A stretch of 64,000 bases of DNA from Helianthus annuus (GCF_002127325.2 NC_035446.2:156892799-156956798), one strand, 5' to 3'; positions 10,468 to 22,449 are shown, counted from the stretch's first letter. Made by a program: numbers and translations. Notes: a model not told the origin generated them from the sequence alone.

Positions 10468-12344
10468 TATTTTTGCCTTTTTGGTATTGATCATGTATAA
10501 TGATTGAAACTTGAATTTTCATAGGGACACGTTTTTTTACTTGTCCTAGACCTAAATTTTTTCTGAGGATTCTTGCTCAGATCATTTACATTCCTTTTAT
10601 CTTTTTTATCTTATAATTTTACAGAAAAAAACTAAATTTTATCTTCCCTTTCAATTAAATAATATTTTTTATACTTTTATAATTACATTTTCTCTCTCCT
10701 TTATTCACAACCATTTTCAAAATATATTAAAAAATTATAAAGGATGAACAGTATCTCATCAAATTTACAGATAAACAGTAACATCTTTTATCTCCTTTAC
10801 TGACAACCACTTCCAACCACCTATAATCACTTTTCATAATATAAAAAGCTCTCTCACAAAATTTGGGGGACGGAATGTGAATGCTTTAAGAGCCTTCTTT
10901 GTTAAAACTAGAGTTTCTCCATCAATACACATGCATACATGATGCATCAACATCAAGTAGTAGATGTTTGGTCAATGACCCAAAATTTTCAAAATGTTGG
11001 TTAATTTGTAACATTTATGTGATTTTATAATATTTTTACATGTGTCAATTGTCTTCAATAGTTCGCAAATACAATGTGGATGTATAATGGTGATTTCAAT
11101 GCGATAAATTTATTTACTGTTTATACTTTATACTCATGTTAAAACAGTTATGATGGTAAGCCAATATTAAGAATGTAAGCAAGCTAATTAGTCTTATTAA
11201 GAAAAGGTTCCAGGCTTTAGACCCTAAAAAAGGTTGTGTTCGAGCATGAAATATAACAAATTTAGAAATTTTACACGAAGAACATTTATACCATATACAT
11301 TATAAGCAAGAAAGATGTTTGTGAAAAGAATATAATATTTGAGCCCGAGGAACAACAATATGAATCATCGCTACCAAAAATCACAGCAAAACAAGGGTTT
11401 TAAATCAATAAAAAAAAATCGTAAGAGAAATCAATAAACCTTGGAGCTTATGAAATCAAATGTATACCTATCTATAATAATTACACATATAAAGAATACA
11501 TAGTTATATGGAAAACAAGAAATGAGTTGGACTTCTCAAATAAAAAGGCATGTACCTCTAAAACTACGCAAGAAATCAAAGCGTTCGAATATCTTTGGAT
11601 TAGAAATAGGTCCCTGTTTAGGTCTATTTCTTGGAATCATTGGCACAACTTTTTGTTGTAGTTGTTGTGTTTGTTTTGCTAGTTGCTTGCTAGTTTTTTA
11701 TGAAAGTTTCCGTTAAAAAATATGAATTTTCTACCATTTTAGTCATAATTATAATTTATTTTGTCAACCACTTTCATAATCCATACTAACAAAAAGTCTT
11801 AGCTTCCACTACAACCCCGGGTCCCGGGCTCTACTACGTACTCTGCCTACATTGTTTAAACAATTGCAAAGAAAAACCTAATTCCTAGATATAAGTAAAT
11901 TTACTTTCTAAATCCACCAATTTTCAATGGAAACTCATGACATTCTAACTAACATTGTAGAATTGTTCCAATTTATATTTAAATAATGCTTACAAAAAAT
12001 TGTAGAAATGTTCAAATTTATATTTAAATAATAAAATAATGCTTACTAAAATAGGGTAGAGATATGGTAAAAAGTGTTTAAAATGTGAGAAGGGTAAGGA
12101 GTGTTTTAAACCATTGGATATTTGATATAATGGTTGAGATCAATAGGTTATAAAAATGTAAATTGTGTTTTAATTAGAAGGGTCTTATGTAAAATTGAAG
12201 GGCAATAGTGTCTTTTCAAATGTTTCAAATTTGGTAACCGTATGCTACACAACCAAAACCCCCATTATTCTCCTAAAAATCAGCGACTTTCCCCAATAAA
12301 AAATGGTAACCGTATCCTACACTATATGAAGATATAACACTATG
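10468..12344. other. AT-rich spacer, no gene seen
   Basis: No convincing coding signal. A 64-codon ORF at 11522-11716 with a Cys-rich hydrophobic tail has no recognisable family. A local imperfect duplication (TTCAAATTTATATTTAAATAAT-like, about 11960-12035) is present. Confidence 0.5.
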
Positions 12345-12690
12345 AACCCTTGATAAAACACTATATGAAGATATAACACTATGAACCAGAAAAATCAAGA
12401 TGTCTGTACAAAATATAACACTATTGATTAGGGATAAAACACTATGAACCAGAAAATCAAGATGTCTGTACAGAATATAACACTATTGATTGGAGATAAA
12501 ACACTATAAACCAGAAAATTAAGATGTCTGTACAGAATATAACACTGTTGATTGGGAATAAAACACTATGAACCAGAAAATTAAGATGTCTGTATAGAAT
12601 ATAACACTATTGATTGGGATAAAACACTATGAAAGGAAATTAAGATTCTGTACAGAATATAACACTATTGATTGGGGATAAAACACTATA
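12345..12690 (+). repeat. minisatellite, about 62-bp unit, about 5 copies
   Basis: The unit contains AAAACACTATGAACCAGAAA, AAGATGTCTGTACAGAATAT and AACACTATTGATTGGGGAT in order. Copies start near 12380, 12440, 12500, 12562 and 12624; the last is shortened. Confidence 0.85.
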
Positions 12691-12912
12691 CATTTGTAAA
12701 ATGCTATAAAACACCAAAATCGAAGAAGGGCGCAGAAAGTAAACAACTGTATTGTATCTGGGGAAGGTATCTGGCGATTTCATGCATTTATAATTGATGA
12801 AGAATGATGCGTAGATGATAATCTTATTGGATCTTGCAAAAAAATTCAAAATTCGAATCCAGTTTTTTGTTTTGTTTTTTTTTTTTTTTTTTTTGCCAGT
12901 TATCTTGGAAAT

Positions 12913-13155
12913 CAATTAAATGATAAGAATGTCAAATTACTAATATACCCTTTTGAATTAATTAGGATAAAGGACACTTGTCATTCCCAAATTATTTCTC
13001 ACACTTCTCACAAAAGTTCCACTTTGTACAGGATCAATTAAATGATAAGAATGTCAAATTACTAATATACCTTTTGAATTAATTAAGATAAAGGACACTT
13101 ATCATTCCCAAATTATTTCTCATACTTCTCACAAAAGTTCCACTTTGTACAGGAT
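12913..13155 (+). repeat. tandem duplication, about 120 bp x2
   Basis: GATCAATTAAATGATAAGAA to GTTCCACTTTGTACAG appears twice in direct succession, with a few substitutions (for example AATATACCC/AATATACC). Confidence 0.9.
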
Positions 13156-13166
13156 CCTCTATCTAC

Positions 13167-13530
13167 TATAATATACCATGTTTGTATAACGTGAGTTAAT
13201 AATAATATTTTAACCTAAATCTAACTGTTTTTATATTTTTTAAAGAATAGGTTATGAATCATGATTAATGTGTTAAACTACATAACTCATTTTAGTACTA
13301 GTTTTAACTATTAAACTTATAAATAATAGTACTAGTTTTAACTATTAAACTTATAAATAATAATGCTTACTATAATAATATAGCATGTTTGTATAACGTG
13401 AGTTGATAATAATATTTTAACCTAAATCTAACTGTTTTTATATTTTTTTAAAGAATAGGTCACGAATCATGATTAATCTGTTAACTACATAACTCATTTT
13501 AGTACTACTTTTAACTATTAAACTTATTTT
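13167..13530 (+). repeat. direct duplication, about 160 bp, spaced by 46 bp
   Basis: The segment beginning ATGTTTGTATAACGTGAGTT and ending near ACTATTAAACTTAT occurs at about 13177-13320 and 13383-13530. A short part (TAGTACTAGTTTTAACTATT) is repeated once more between them. Confidence 0.85.
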
Positions 13531-13612
13531 TATTTGGCTTAGCTTAAGATTAAAAACTACAAATCCAGTTGAATACTTTAAAAAAGAAAAAGAACTTATG
13601 TAGATGAATTTT

Positions 13613-15434
13613 AGAGTAAAATATCCGGATAGTCCCTATGGTTTGTCAAAATTTCATATTGAGTCCTCAACTTTATAAAATTACACTCATGCTCCTTGTG
13701 GTTTGCTCGATTGTTACTCGGATAGTCCCTGAAGTAAATGGGGGTTAGTTTTCTTAGTTAAGTCTATGTGAAATTACTAAACTACCCTTACTTATTAGAA
13801 ACAATAACTAGAACAAAATTTTAATTAATAAATTGTTTATTGTTTGTGGACCCACCCATTAATTAAACCCTCACCTACTTCTTCACGCTCAGGGATAGTA
13901 GAGTATGTGTGATCCCAATCCAGGGGTACCATATGTGTTTCCTAAACCAGGGAAGTAAGTGTGTTGCCTCAAACCAGGGACGCATGCCTTTAGAAAAGAG
14001 TTGTGAACTCACCTTAGTTTGCTCAGGTAGAATATTAAATGATTTGTAGTAGCAATGGTCAACCACGTCCGAGAGGTAGATATCGCGAGAGAGAGAGGGG
14101 GGGCGAGATCCTTCGCATGTGGGTCTTCTTCGTCGATCAGAGGAAAGTTGGCAGGAGAAGGGTTTGAGTGATCGTAACTAGGGTTTTAGGCGATGTGTTG
14201 CATGTATTTATAATTTGTTACGTGATATTGGGCCGAAGGTACAGTGGGTCACCTAAGGTGGAATGAGCCGTGAAGGTGTGTCCTTCGGGTCCTATGGTGT
14301 TAGGAAGGTCAAGAGGGTTCGCGAAGGTGTGAACTTCGGGTGTAAATGTGGCACGAAGGTGACAAGGGTCACGAGGGTCAGGTTTGAACTTTTAAAGGTT
14401 ATAACTTCAGTTCATTGACACTTTTAGTCCCTCAAGTTTCATAAACTATCTTGGGTAGAAAGTTATCCTAGATAACTTTGCGTTATGACGAGATAATCCT
14501 CTCGTGTGTCCAAACTTTACCGTTTGTGTGAAAGTTAACACGTTAACTTTAAATGTTCGTACGAAACCATATCGTATATTATAAGTTGTATGTTTAAAAT
14601 AATTACACGTATGAATATTCACAAATCATAAAGAGTATAAAAAGTACGTAAAAGTGTTCGGTAAAAGTTTCATCAATCATCACCACTCAAAATCAGCCAA
14701 ATATTCTTTATTTTCCCCTCAAAATCCCATAAAAACCCACCAATACCCAATCCCACAAAAACCCTCCAAAATCTATACCTAAGTTAAAGAATTTAAATAC
14801 CTCATTATAAGCTAGCCCCCATATCATACATTCTTTATCACAGACACACATTCTTCATAGAGAGAGAGTAAAGGGAATCCGACCACCTCTTCGACCAGTC
14901 TCCGGTGACCCTTCACAGCACCGACAATGTCTGGTAGTCCTTGATGGTTGGGGATGGTGGTAGCGCCGGCCTCGAGAGGAGACAGTGGTTGTAGTTTCGG
15001 TTTGAGGATTACCTCCACCAACACTCTACACTTGAGATTTCAGTTTAGAGGCAACGTTTTCTTCCCTTGATTTGCAGGTTTGTGTTGGATTGAAGAAATA
15101 GTGCAGGTGGTGAGATGCGTTTAGGTGGTCCACCATTAATTGTTGCAGGTGTTAATGGAGTGAAGAAGTAGATGAGGGTTTAATTAATGGGTGGGTCCAC
15201 AAACAATCAACGATTTATAAATTAGAATTTTGTTCTAGTTATTGTTTTCTAATAAGTAAGGGTAGTTTAGTAATTTTGCATAGATTTAACTGAGAAAACT
15301 AACATCCATACACTTCAGGGACTATCCGAGTACCAATCGAGCAAACCACAGGGAGCATAAGTGTGATTTTATAAAGTTGGGGACTAAAGGTGAAATTTTG
15401 ACAAACAACATGGACTATCCGGGCATTTTACTCT
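13613..15434. mobile_element. non-autonomous DNA transposon with about 275-bp terminal inverted repeats
   Basis: The arms 13613-13886 and 15160-15434 are inverted copies (ends AGAGTAAAAT...; inner end CTACTTCTTCAC). GAATTTT is duplicated at 13606-13612 and 15435-15441. The cargo (13887-15159) has no transposase. On the minus strand it contains a TATAAATACATGC box (about 14200-14212), a pyrimidine-rich leader and short ORFs, so it may be a captured gene 5' region or an LTR fragment. Long TIRs point to a Mutator-like or foldback group, but the 7-8 bp duplication leaves the superfamily open. Confidence 0.8.
13887..15159. other. cargo of the 275-bp-TIR element, no identified gene
   Basis: It includes repeated CGAAGGTG-type words at 14230-14370 and a GA-rich minus-strand leader-like tract at 14075-14110. 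A 66-codon minus frame at 14824-15024 ends in nothing recognisable. I cannot assign a function. Confidence 0.45.
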
Positions 15435-15755
15435 GAATTTTATTTTGTCATGACAAGTTAGTCTAGTGGCTAGTCACATGGTTTCTCTTCTTAAGGTCTC
15501 AATTTCAACTTCCACTAGCATCACTTTAAATGACATTGGTGGTGGGAATGAAGTTTAGAATTAAGTCTCTCTGAAGGTCGCCAGTTCGAAGCTGATTTGA
15601 ACTGGGTTTTGCCGTAGTGGGCCTTCGGGCGGGTGAGTTTTACCCGGAACTGGTGGCTTGGTGGTTCAGTTTTGCATCCAACTATGTCCGTTATGGGGGG
15701 ATACATTTGCTCGATTAAGGAATACAGGCTGTTTATCTGGTGATTTAGTTGGGTG

Positions 15756-16250
15756 TAAAAAAAAAGAGATGAATTTTATTTTAGAGTTAATTACTGTTTT
15801 CGTCCCCGTGGTTTGTCAAAAATCACTATTTTAGTCCATTAGTTTAAAAATTGCGATTTCAGTCCCTTTAGTTTCACTTTCGTAACCATTTCAATCCACT
15901 TCGTAACCATTTCAGTCCCTGTACTAACAGAATAAATGGATTGAAATGGTTACGAAAGTGAAACCACAGGGATTGAAATGGTTACGAAAGTTAAACCACA
16001 GGGATTGAAATGATTACGAAAGTTAAACCACATGGGCTGAAAACGCAAACTTTAAACTAATAGACTAAAATAGTGATTTTTTACAAACCATAGTGACGAA
16101 AACAGTAATTAACTCTTTATTTTAATAGTATCCAAAGTTTTTTTCCTTCTAATTTACACTTTTTATTATTGGGTGTTACAAAAAAGAGATGAATTTTATT
16201 TTAATATTATCCAAAGTTTTTTTTCCTTCTAATTTACACTATTTATTATT
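15756..16250 (+). repeat. direct duplication, about 75 bp, one copy split by a foldback element
   Basis: The unit reads GGGTGT...AAAAGAGATGAATTTTATTTT...ATCCAAAGTTTTT..CCTTCTAATTTACACT. One copy (16174-16250) is uninterrupted; the other is split at TTATTTT by the element at 15783-16116, so the intact copy acts as an internal empty site. Confidence 0.85.
15783..16116. mobile_element. foldback MITE, 334 bp
   Basis: Nearly the whole element is an inverted repeat starting AGAGTTAATTACTGTTTTCG. Inside the right half is a short array of GTTTCACTTTCGTAACCATT words (in reverse). TTATTTT is duplicated at 15776-15782 and 16117-16123. The ends resemble those of the element at 13613-15434 (AGAGT), so they may share a transposase source. 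Confidence 0.88.
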
Positions 16251-16397
16251 TAATCAGTCAATAGTCAAATCAACATGATTTATGAATTAAGAATTTGTTG
16301 GACGCATCATTCACCATTAAATTTCTTCAAACTCCTACAATAAACAACCCAACTTCACATTTCCCCTAGTGTACACTACACGAAACAACACGATCCT

Positions 16398-16913
16398 ATG
16401 ACCGGTCCAACGGTCACCGGAGAACCAATCGACACCGGCGACGACACCGGAGGAAACACCGGCGGCTACGTTCTCGGAATATACTTCACCTTTCTTTTCA
16501 TCATATTTCTCTTCTGCTATATTTCCTACATCTGCAACCGCCACATGCACTCCTTTTCACCAATACCGTCCACCACCGCCGGCGTCGCCGCCGCCGCCGG
16601 CATCCACTTTGGCGGCGGCATCGACTATCATTTTATAAGGCTTCCGGCTGAAGGTCTCCGGGATGATGTGCTGGAAACTTTTCCGACGTTTGTTTACTCT
16701 GAAACGGACCGGGGTACGAGTTATTATGGCTCCAGTTGCTCTATATGTTTGGCAGATTATGTTGCGACGGATATGGTCCGGTTGTTGCCGGAATGTGGGC
16801 ATTTGTTTCATGTAGAGTGTATAGATAAATGGTTGAAGGTTCATCGTACTTGTCCTGTGTGTCGGAACTCGCTTGAATTTATGAGTTCCGTCAAACATGT
16901 GTTTGTAAGTTAG
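16398..16913 (+). CDS. ATL-family RING-H2 E3 ubiquitin ligase, copy 1
   Basis: This intronless gene of 171 codons has the standard ATL layout. A single transmembrane helix (about residues 24-46, YVLGIYFTFLFIIFLF) is followed by a basic linker, a GLD-type motif (GLRDDVLETFPTFVY, 86-100) and a C-terminal RING-H2 domain. Zinc ligands are C114, C117, C133, H135, H138, C141, C152 and C155, with the ATL-typical Trp145 and Pro153. Such proteins sit in endomembranes or the plasma membrane, recruit an E2 through the RING and ubiquitinate specific targets; many respond to elicitors or hormones. The substrate cannot be told from sequence. The ATG at 16398 is chosen because it precedes the membrane helix directly. 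A paralog lies 5.8 kb downstream at 22759. All key residues are intact, so I expect a functional gene. Confidence 0.92.
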   Translation: MTGPTVTGEPIDTGDDTGGNTGGYVLGIYFTFLFIIFLFCYISYICNRHMHSFSPIPSTTAGVAAAAGIHFGGGIDYHFIRLPAEGLRDDVLETFPTFVYSETDRGTSYYGSSCSICLADYVATDMVRLLPECGHLFHVECIDKWLKVHRTCPVCRNSLEFMSSVKHVFVS

Positions 16914-17063
16914 ATGTCAAGATTGCTTGATGAGTGTATCTACTCATTTTTTGTTTATATTAGTCATGTAATGTATCTTATCTACTCCTTATTTGTTTGC
17001 AAACATCAAATCAGGTAATTTCTGTTGTCTTTTTGACTATATATGTTGTATCCTTCGCCACCG

Positions 17064-17092
17064 CAAGAGCTAGAGCTAGAGCTAGAGCTAGA
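17064..17092 (+). repeat. short tandem repeat (GAGCTA)n
   Basis: Four to five copies of AGAGCT/GAGCTA, about 150 bp downstream of the ATL stop codon. Confidence 0.85.
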
Positions 17093-17095
17093 GGG

Positions 17096-17265
17096 GTAGG
17101 GATGAGCTTGGTATCGGTACTAAAAACACCAGTGTCGAAACTCGCCAAATATGAACCGAAGGTACCGGTATCGAAAACGCAAAAAAAGGTTACCAATTCG
17201 GTAACGAAATCGGTATGGGAAATTCGGTACCGTAGTGGTACCGGTACCATATGTACATCCCTATA
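17096..17265. repeat. possible foldback element rich in GGTACCG/CGGTATC words
   Basis: AGGGATGAGC at the left and GTACATCCCT at the right form short inverted ends. Between them are inverted GGTATCGGTAC/GGTACCGGTACC words. No target duplication found. Similar words recur near 19160-19210 and 57000-57400. Confidence 0.4.
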
Positions 17266-18690
17266 ATTTGTTGGAATTTTTATATGTAAAAATTGAGATT
17301 TTTATAAAAAAGAAATAAGATTTCAATTAGATCTATGGTTGTAGTTGGTTGAGAAGAGAGATTTTTGATCACCTCCAATAATAAAGTTTTGGTTTCTTCA
17401 CTACACCGCCCTTACCCTATATGGCATTGTCCATACAAGCGCACCATTGGAGTGGAGTGAAAGAAATGTAATGGTGGGACAATGCCCTTGACAATGGAGA
17501 TTGTCATGGTATGAAGTGTGACAAGTTGAAGAAGGGAGAATAATTATAACTCAAATGAGAAAGAATGTTTTTTTTTTTTTTTTTTTTTTTTTAAACCGTG
17601 AAGCAAGGATAGGATTAACCAAAACTCATATGTTAGTGTTGTGTACCTTGGTTTTAATTTTAAAAAGAGAAATTAACAGGAACATTAAAGAATTTCGAGT
17701 TCTTGTTTTACAAGGTGGAAAGAGCAAGGAAAAAATTGAGTAAGTTGTAGTTTTTTTTCATAGGTTTGCTCTAAATATTAGTTTTTGCCCATCTATAATA
17801 TTTTTTGTTTTTGACATTCAAATTTTAACACTTTAGTTCTGTCAAACCATTGATAATTAAAAATATTATGTTTTTTTTTTAATTATCAATGGTATTTTTG
17901 TCCCATTGACAATAAACATAGAAAAATTTTAACTAAGTTAGTGAATTTAATTATAAGTATTAAAACTTGAAATATTAAACATAAAACCTGATGTTTGAAA
18001 CAAAACTCAAAGACCAAAACTGCAGTTTGCTCAAATAAGATATTACTTAATTCTCTTTAGGTAACTAATATTAATTATTAGAAATTATGTCATTTTCAAT
18101 TTATAAAGTTTTTCATAATGATTTTACATATACATGTATAACAGATTAAATTACACTAAATTCATTTTAAGCAAGGTTCATCTTAGACCAGTGGGTGTGG
18201 GCGTGGCCAAGGGGCGTTGTTGGCCCTTTAACGCCGGATACACCACCCCAGGTTGGCGTTTTGGTGGATGTTGCCCGCTTGGCGTGGGGCGCTAGCCTGG
18301 GGTGACGTGTTTGGCAATAGTTGGCTGGGTGTTGATGACCGTTTAGCTAATCGTGTTGATAGATAAACCCCAACGCCTGCCTGGCCACGCACCTTCCACA
18401 CCCCACTTTTTTGGGTATGAAGTGATTAAACTCACACCTCCCACGTATCAAGCAATACTCTCCAACCTAAGCTCCTCCACATCCCATAACCTTAAAGAGA
18501 GTAACACCTTAATTGTAATAACTTTTGCAATTAAGCCCAAACCCCCACCCTACGTAATTATTAAAGAGATGGAGTGGTCATGGTAAAACTCAAAATCTTA
18601 TTATTGTTTAAATTTAAATTTTACTTTGTATGTTTTATATAATATTTGCGTTTAATCATTTTCGTTTTTAGTTTATTTGATTTTCTTAGT
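17266..18690. other. spacer between ATL genes, no gene seen
   Basis: It holds a 22-base T run (17568-17590), a short perfect hairpin (CCATTGATAATTAAAAA and its complement, 17846-17893) and a GC-rich block at 18186-18420 beginning GTGGGTGTGGGCGTGGCC that looks like a DNA-transposon remnant without definable ends. The 77-codon ORF at 18353 has no recognisable family. Confidence 0.45.
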
Positions 18691-18699
18691 GTAGATACG

Positions 18700-19075
18700 T
18701 ATTCGAGGACGGACCTTCCTCTTGAGGGACGGACCGGATCATGATGGGACGCATATCTCAAAACCTCCGTCCCCAGACGCCTGCGGACGGACCATCAACA
18801 GGTGCATCCATCCGAATAACGTCATCACGGTTGACTAGTATAAATACCCTATCAAAATACAAGCCAAGTACGATTTCCTGAACCTTCGTCCTACTTTCTC
18901 TCTCTACTTTTCTCTCTATTAAATACTTATCCTCACGCCGGAGGGTGGTCGCAGAGGGGCCCTCCCATCTCTGCGGCAAGCCTAACGGTTTGTTCTTTTG
19001 CAGGTTCAGGTCCTCGATCATCTCTAAGACCCAAACTCTGATTTCAGGCTTCGGCCTTAAGTTTTTGCTCATTTA
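18700..19075 (+). repeat. remnant of a Tat-type Gypsy LTR (3' half) and leader
   Basis: The order of landmarks matches the LTR at 32831-33783: a TATA box in GTATAAATACCC (about 18838), about 100 bp of pyrimidine-rich leader, then CTCACGCCGGAGGGTGG (about 18932) and TGCAGGTTCAGG. The intervening sequence differs, so it is a different subfamily. No internal coding region follows, so it is a truncated or solo copy. Confidence 0.55.
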
Positions 19076-20158
19076 CATTTTCAAAAAACTAAATTCGCGG
19101 GGTAAATTTTGTTAAAAGCGGAGTGTAAATTTCGTCAAAAAGCTAAATACGAGTGCAAGTACCATGTTGGTACCCTAACGAACCGATTCCGACTGGATAT
19201 TGGTACAAATATTTTTTTTATTGTTTTCGATCAATGTACACGTGTAGATGTCCTTTTAAGTATATTAAAACCTTATTTATTTATTTTTGTGTTGATATTT
19301 TGAGTGCCGATACTGTAGTTAGCAAAACCAACTCCGATCGAAATCTCGTCATGTAACATGTGGGAATTCCATTAGTTTTTTTTATATATTTTCTTTTACA
19401 GAAAGGATATATTTATTTCAAAGTTTGAATCCTTGGCCTTTTTAATTCAAAAGACAAAATCAATTAGTGCCAAAATTCCACCGAGAATGCAACTATTTTT
19501 TTTTTAAGTGAACTTCACTGGAAATAGCGCCAAACCCTCTCTGAAAAAACATTGTCCCGATAAATATTAGAGAACTATAAATGCATAAATAATAGTTTTT
19601 CAATTTTTTGGTTTCCCCCTTTTAATACCCTTTTTGAACTTCAAAGTTTCAAAATTCAAACTATACGTGGCATGAACTGTAAATGCATAAATATCAGAAT
19701 CGAGCATTATCACAACAAATGCACACAAATCTAGGTTTTTTTTTTTTCACGTTGTTTGGTTGTGTTTAAAAACATCTTTCGAAACCGATACCTTTTAGAA
19801 AAATTATTAAAATGTTAACAACGAATATTACTCAGTATCATAACATGTACAAATATGTTTCAGTTACGTGTATATACTACCGATAACATGATCTTATTAA
19901 ATTTGATGGATGGGTTAGGGCCGTTAGGCACAAGCTAATATTGCCGACTTGCCGGTTGCTATTAAGTATTAGGAAGTTTCTGTTACTCGTTGGGAATCAA
20001 AGAGAACTCTTAACAAAATCATTCCTCTATATCAGTATTATCTTCTGTATACACAAAATACCAATACATTCAAAGCCTAAGGATACAACAGTATATCTTA
20101 GGAGAGATTGAAATATGTTTTAAAGGATGCATGTTGAATACGAAGTCTCAAGCACCAT
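19076..20158. other. AT-rich spacer, no gene seen
   Basis: It contains TTTTCGATCAATGTA-type sequence (19226-19245), also seen in variant form near 20758 and 57345, suggesting old dispersed repeats. No coding signal. Confidence 0.45.
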
Positions 20159-20171
20159 CTAACCGACTTAG

Positions 20172-20408
20172 TTTTTTTTTTTTTTAAGGTATGAATTATT
20201 CGCGAATGTCGGGAGGTCTAGCATACGTTGTCTTAACCGTGTCCGCGCTAGAGAGCCCCTCGCACAATAGATTCCCAATTTAAACCCCTCAATAAGAAAC
20301 CCCTATCACACAGACTCGAACTTGAGAACTGGAAAGGAAAACTCACCGGGCCCATCATAGATGGAACTTAAATACCCGTGGTCACCACTAGAGCACCAGT
20401 GATGGTTT
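20172..20408 (-). mobile_element. tRNA-derived SINE, full length, 237 bp
   Basis: On the minus strand the element starts with a pol III A-box-like segment (TGGTGCTCTAGTGG, about 20385-20398) followed by a B box GTTCGAGTC (20313-20321). It ends in a 14-base A tail (20172-20185 as T). It is flanked by 13-bp direct repeats CTAACCGACTTAG (20159-20171) and CTAACCGACATAG (20409-20421), one mismatch. Internal promoter, A tail and target duplication together make a convincing SINE. It needs LINE machinery in trans to move. Confidence 0.88.
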
Positions 20409-20421
20409 CTAACCGACATAG

Positions 20422-22124
20422 TTAGTTCATTTGTATACAATATTATTATTAATATACATATATTTGCAAGATTTGGTGAATATTAACTTCACCTTTTTAA
20501 TTTCTTTGTTTAAGTTTAATTAAATTTCATTTCTTTTACTATAACTATTACCTTTAACTCATTGGTTTTGTTATTTTCTTATAATTTTCATTTGTTTTTT
20601 AATAAAAACTAAACACACGATTGCGTTCAAGTTTTTTTCTCGATATTGCGATATAAATTTTATTAAGAATGAAGTTGTATAAAAGATAAAAGTATTGTGA
20701 CAAATCTAGTCGGTACCGATCAAACAAAGCAGTACCATCATTAGTATCCGTTTTTATGTTTTCGATTAATGTAAAACATTACTTTAATTTTTAGGTTATA
20801 CCATACAACTTTTTTGTGTGATAAAACCATTCTAAATAAACATTCTTTTTAATTGTCGAAACTGAATCTTTTTTTTTCAACATCTCGGTCGTTACACGTA
20901 AGTTTCACCCACTAGTTGTACTATATTTTTCTTATGAATTAACCTAGTACTTTTATTACTTTATTTTACTAGAAAAGTCCTATATTTCCTACATTTTTTA
21001 GTTGTATCAATTCAATTAGGTCATGAACTGATGTGATGAGTCATGAAACTTGATTTACCTCTTATGTATTGGGTCTAAAGCGGTTTCAAATACGCATGTA
21101 AAGTTGTTAGGATTCGACCTTTTAAAATGTTGACCCTAGGGGTTAACGTTGAAAATCTAAGTCACAAAGCTATCGAGGGGATTGAAAGTCTTATAGGTGA
21201 AACTATGAAAACGAGTTTGCTAAATGCAAAACTTTAACTTTTGCATTTATAATGGGGATGAACCATCACTTTTGATTTTGTAACAAAAATTAAAAGCCGC
21301 ACTCATTATTGAATGACTTTGCTTGATAACTACTCCACATAAAATGATAAAAGTAGTACTGATTTCATAGATTTCATTGATTAGGGTATTGAACCGCCTA
21401 TTGAAGCAAACCGAAATGATTATTCATGCCAATGCAAGATTAAACTAATAATTTGCAAACAAAAATATCGCCAATTTGGTGAATTTTTTTTTTTTTTTTT
21501 GTCTTCCAGTGGATCAAAAACCTGTATTCGGGTATGGGTTGATCCATGTACTGATGTACTTGAATCCGAGCTTGGTTAAAGTTGCATCACATGGGCTGCT
21601 GTTTGTTGTAACTAGCTATGGGCCTCTAGCTAATAGATTGGGCTCATGTCTCAACTCTCAAATGCGATCCATCATCGGACCTTTGTTTTAACAAGTTTCA
21701 AGTTGTTAACGTATTGTGACGAGCTTAAATTGATAAATTCCGATTATTATGCACAGCGTGTTTAAAAATAGTGTATATTGAATAAAAGATAAATAACCAA
21801 TATGTCATGTCAGTTGTACGTTTTATTTATCAGGAAGAAGAAATAATGAACCATAACCTCCTAATTTTATTTATATTTTAAAAAGTAAAAAAAATCACAA
21901 GATGTACTTTTCAGTAAACATTTCTAATCGTGTCTTATACAGACATTTATTGATAGCCCTATTAAATATATAAATAATATACATAATGTACACTACTTGC
22001 ATACTTATAGTAAAACAAAAAAAATAACCCAAACACCCTCTAACTCTTTTTAGTAACAATTTATTTAAAGTATTTATTTGTTTGCATTCTCCTCATACAT
22101 TTCTAACGCTCCTCATATTTAGTT
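20422..22124. other. AT-rich spacer, no gene seen
   Basis: A 71-codon frame at 21476 begins in a poly-T run and has no recognisable family. Otherwise simple AT-rich sequence. Confidence 0.45.
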
Positions 22125-22304
22125 GATACTTTTGGTGGTCTCGCTCCTAACGCTGTACAACTTTTGAATCGGGTTCAAAAAGTCGTTAATAGTAATTCTT
22201 CGTCGCTAAAGGTTTCAAACTTTGTATTTAGTAGAATTGGTTTTTCTATTCAAAAGGGGGTGGTGGCGCAACTTGTTGCCCGACTACCTGCCATTGCTTT
22301 GTAA
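22125..22304 (+). pseudogene. C-terminal remnant of the same RT-associated family as at 7385
   Basis: The frame reads DTFGGLAP, VQLLNRVQKVV, NFVFSRIGFSIQKG and QLVARLPAIAL, then TAA at 22302. These are the last ~60 residues of the family whose preceding part (EAPVNFLTDP to FDTF) is seen at 7385-7880. Upstream sequence is unrelated, so it is 5' truncated, and an A-rich tract follows the stop (about 22347-22375). 5' truncation plus a 3' A-rich end suits a retroposed copy. Confidence 0.65.
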
Positions 22305-22449
22305 TTGCACTTTTTCGTGTGGAATGATATTGAAATTTTATCTCTAAAAAAAAAATTAATATGAAAAAAAAAATTGAAAAAGTAAAACTAATAATAAATT
22401 TTTCAATTTACATGTATTTTTTTTTCAAATAATAAGAGTCGTATTAACT

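Noticed and set aside
12345..12690. CRISPR-like array of regular repeats
   Set aside because: Units are directly tandem without unique spacers and the DNA is plant nuclear.
18186..18600. GC-rich block as a gene
   Set aside because: The 77-codon frame has no family, the texture matches a repeat seen in plant MITEs, and I could not confirm inverted ends or duplications.
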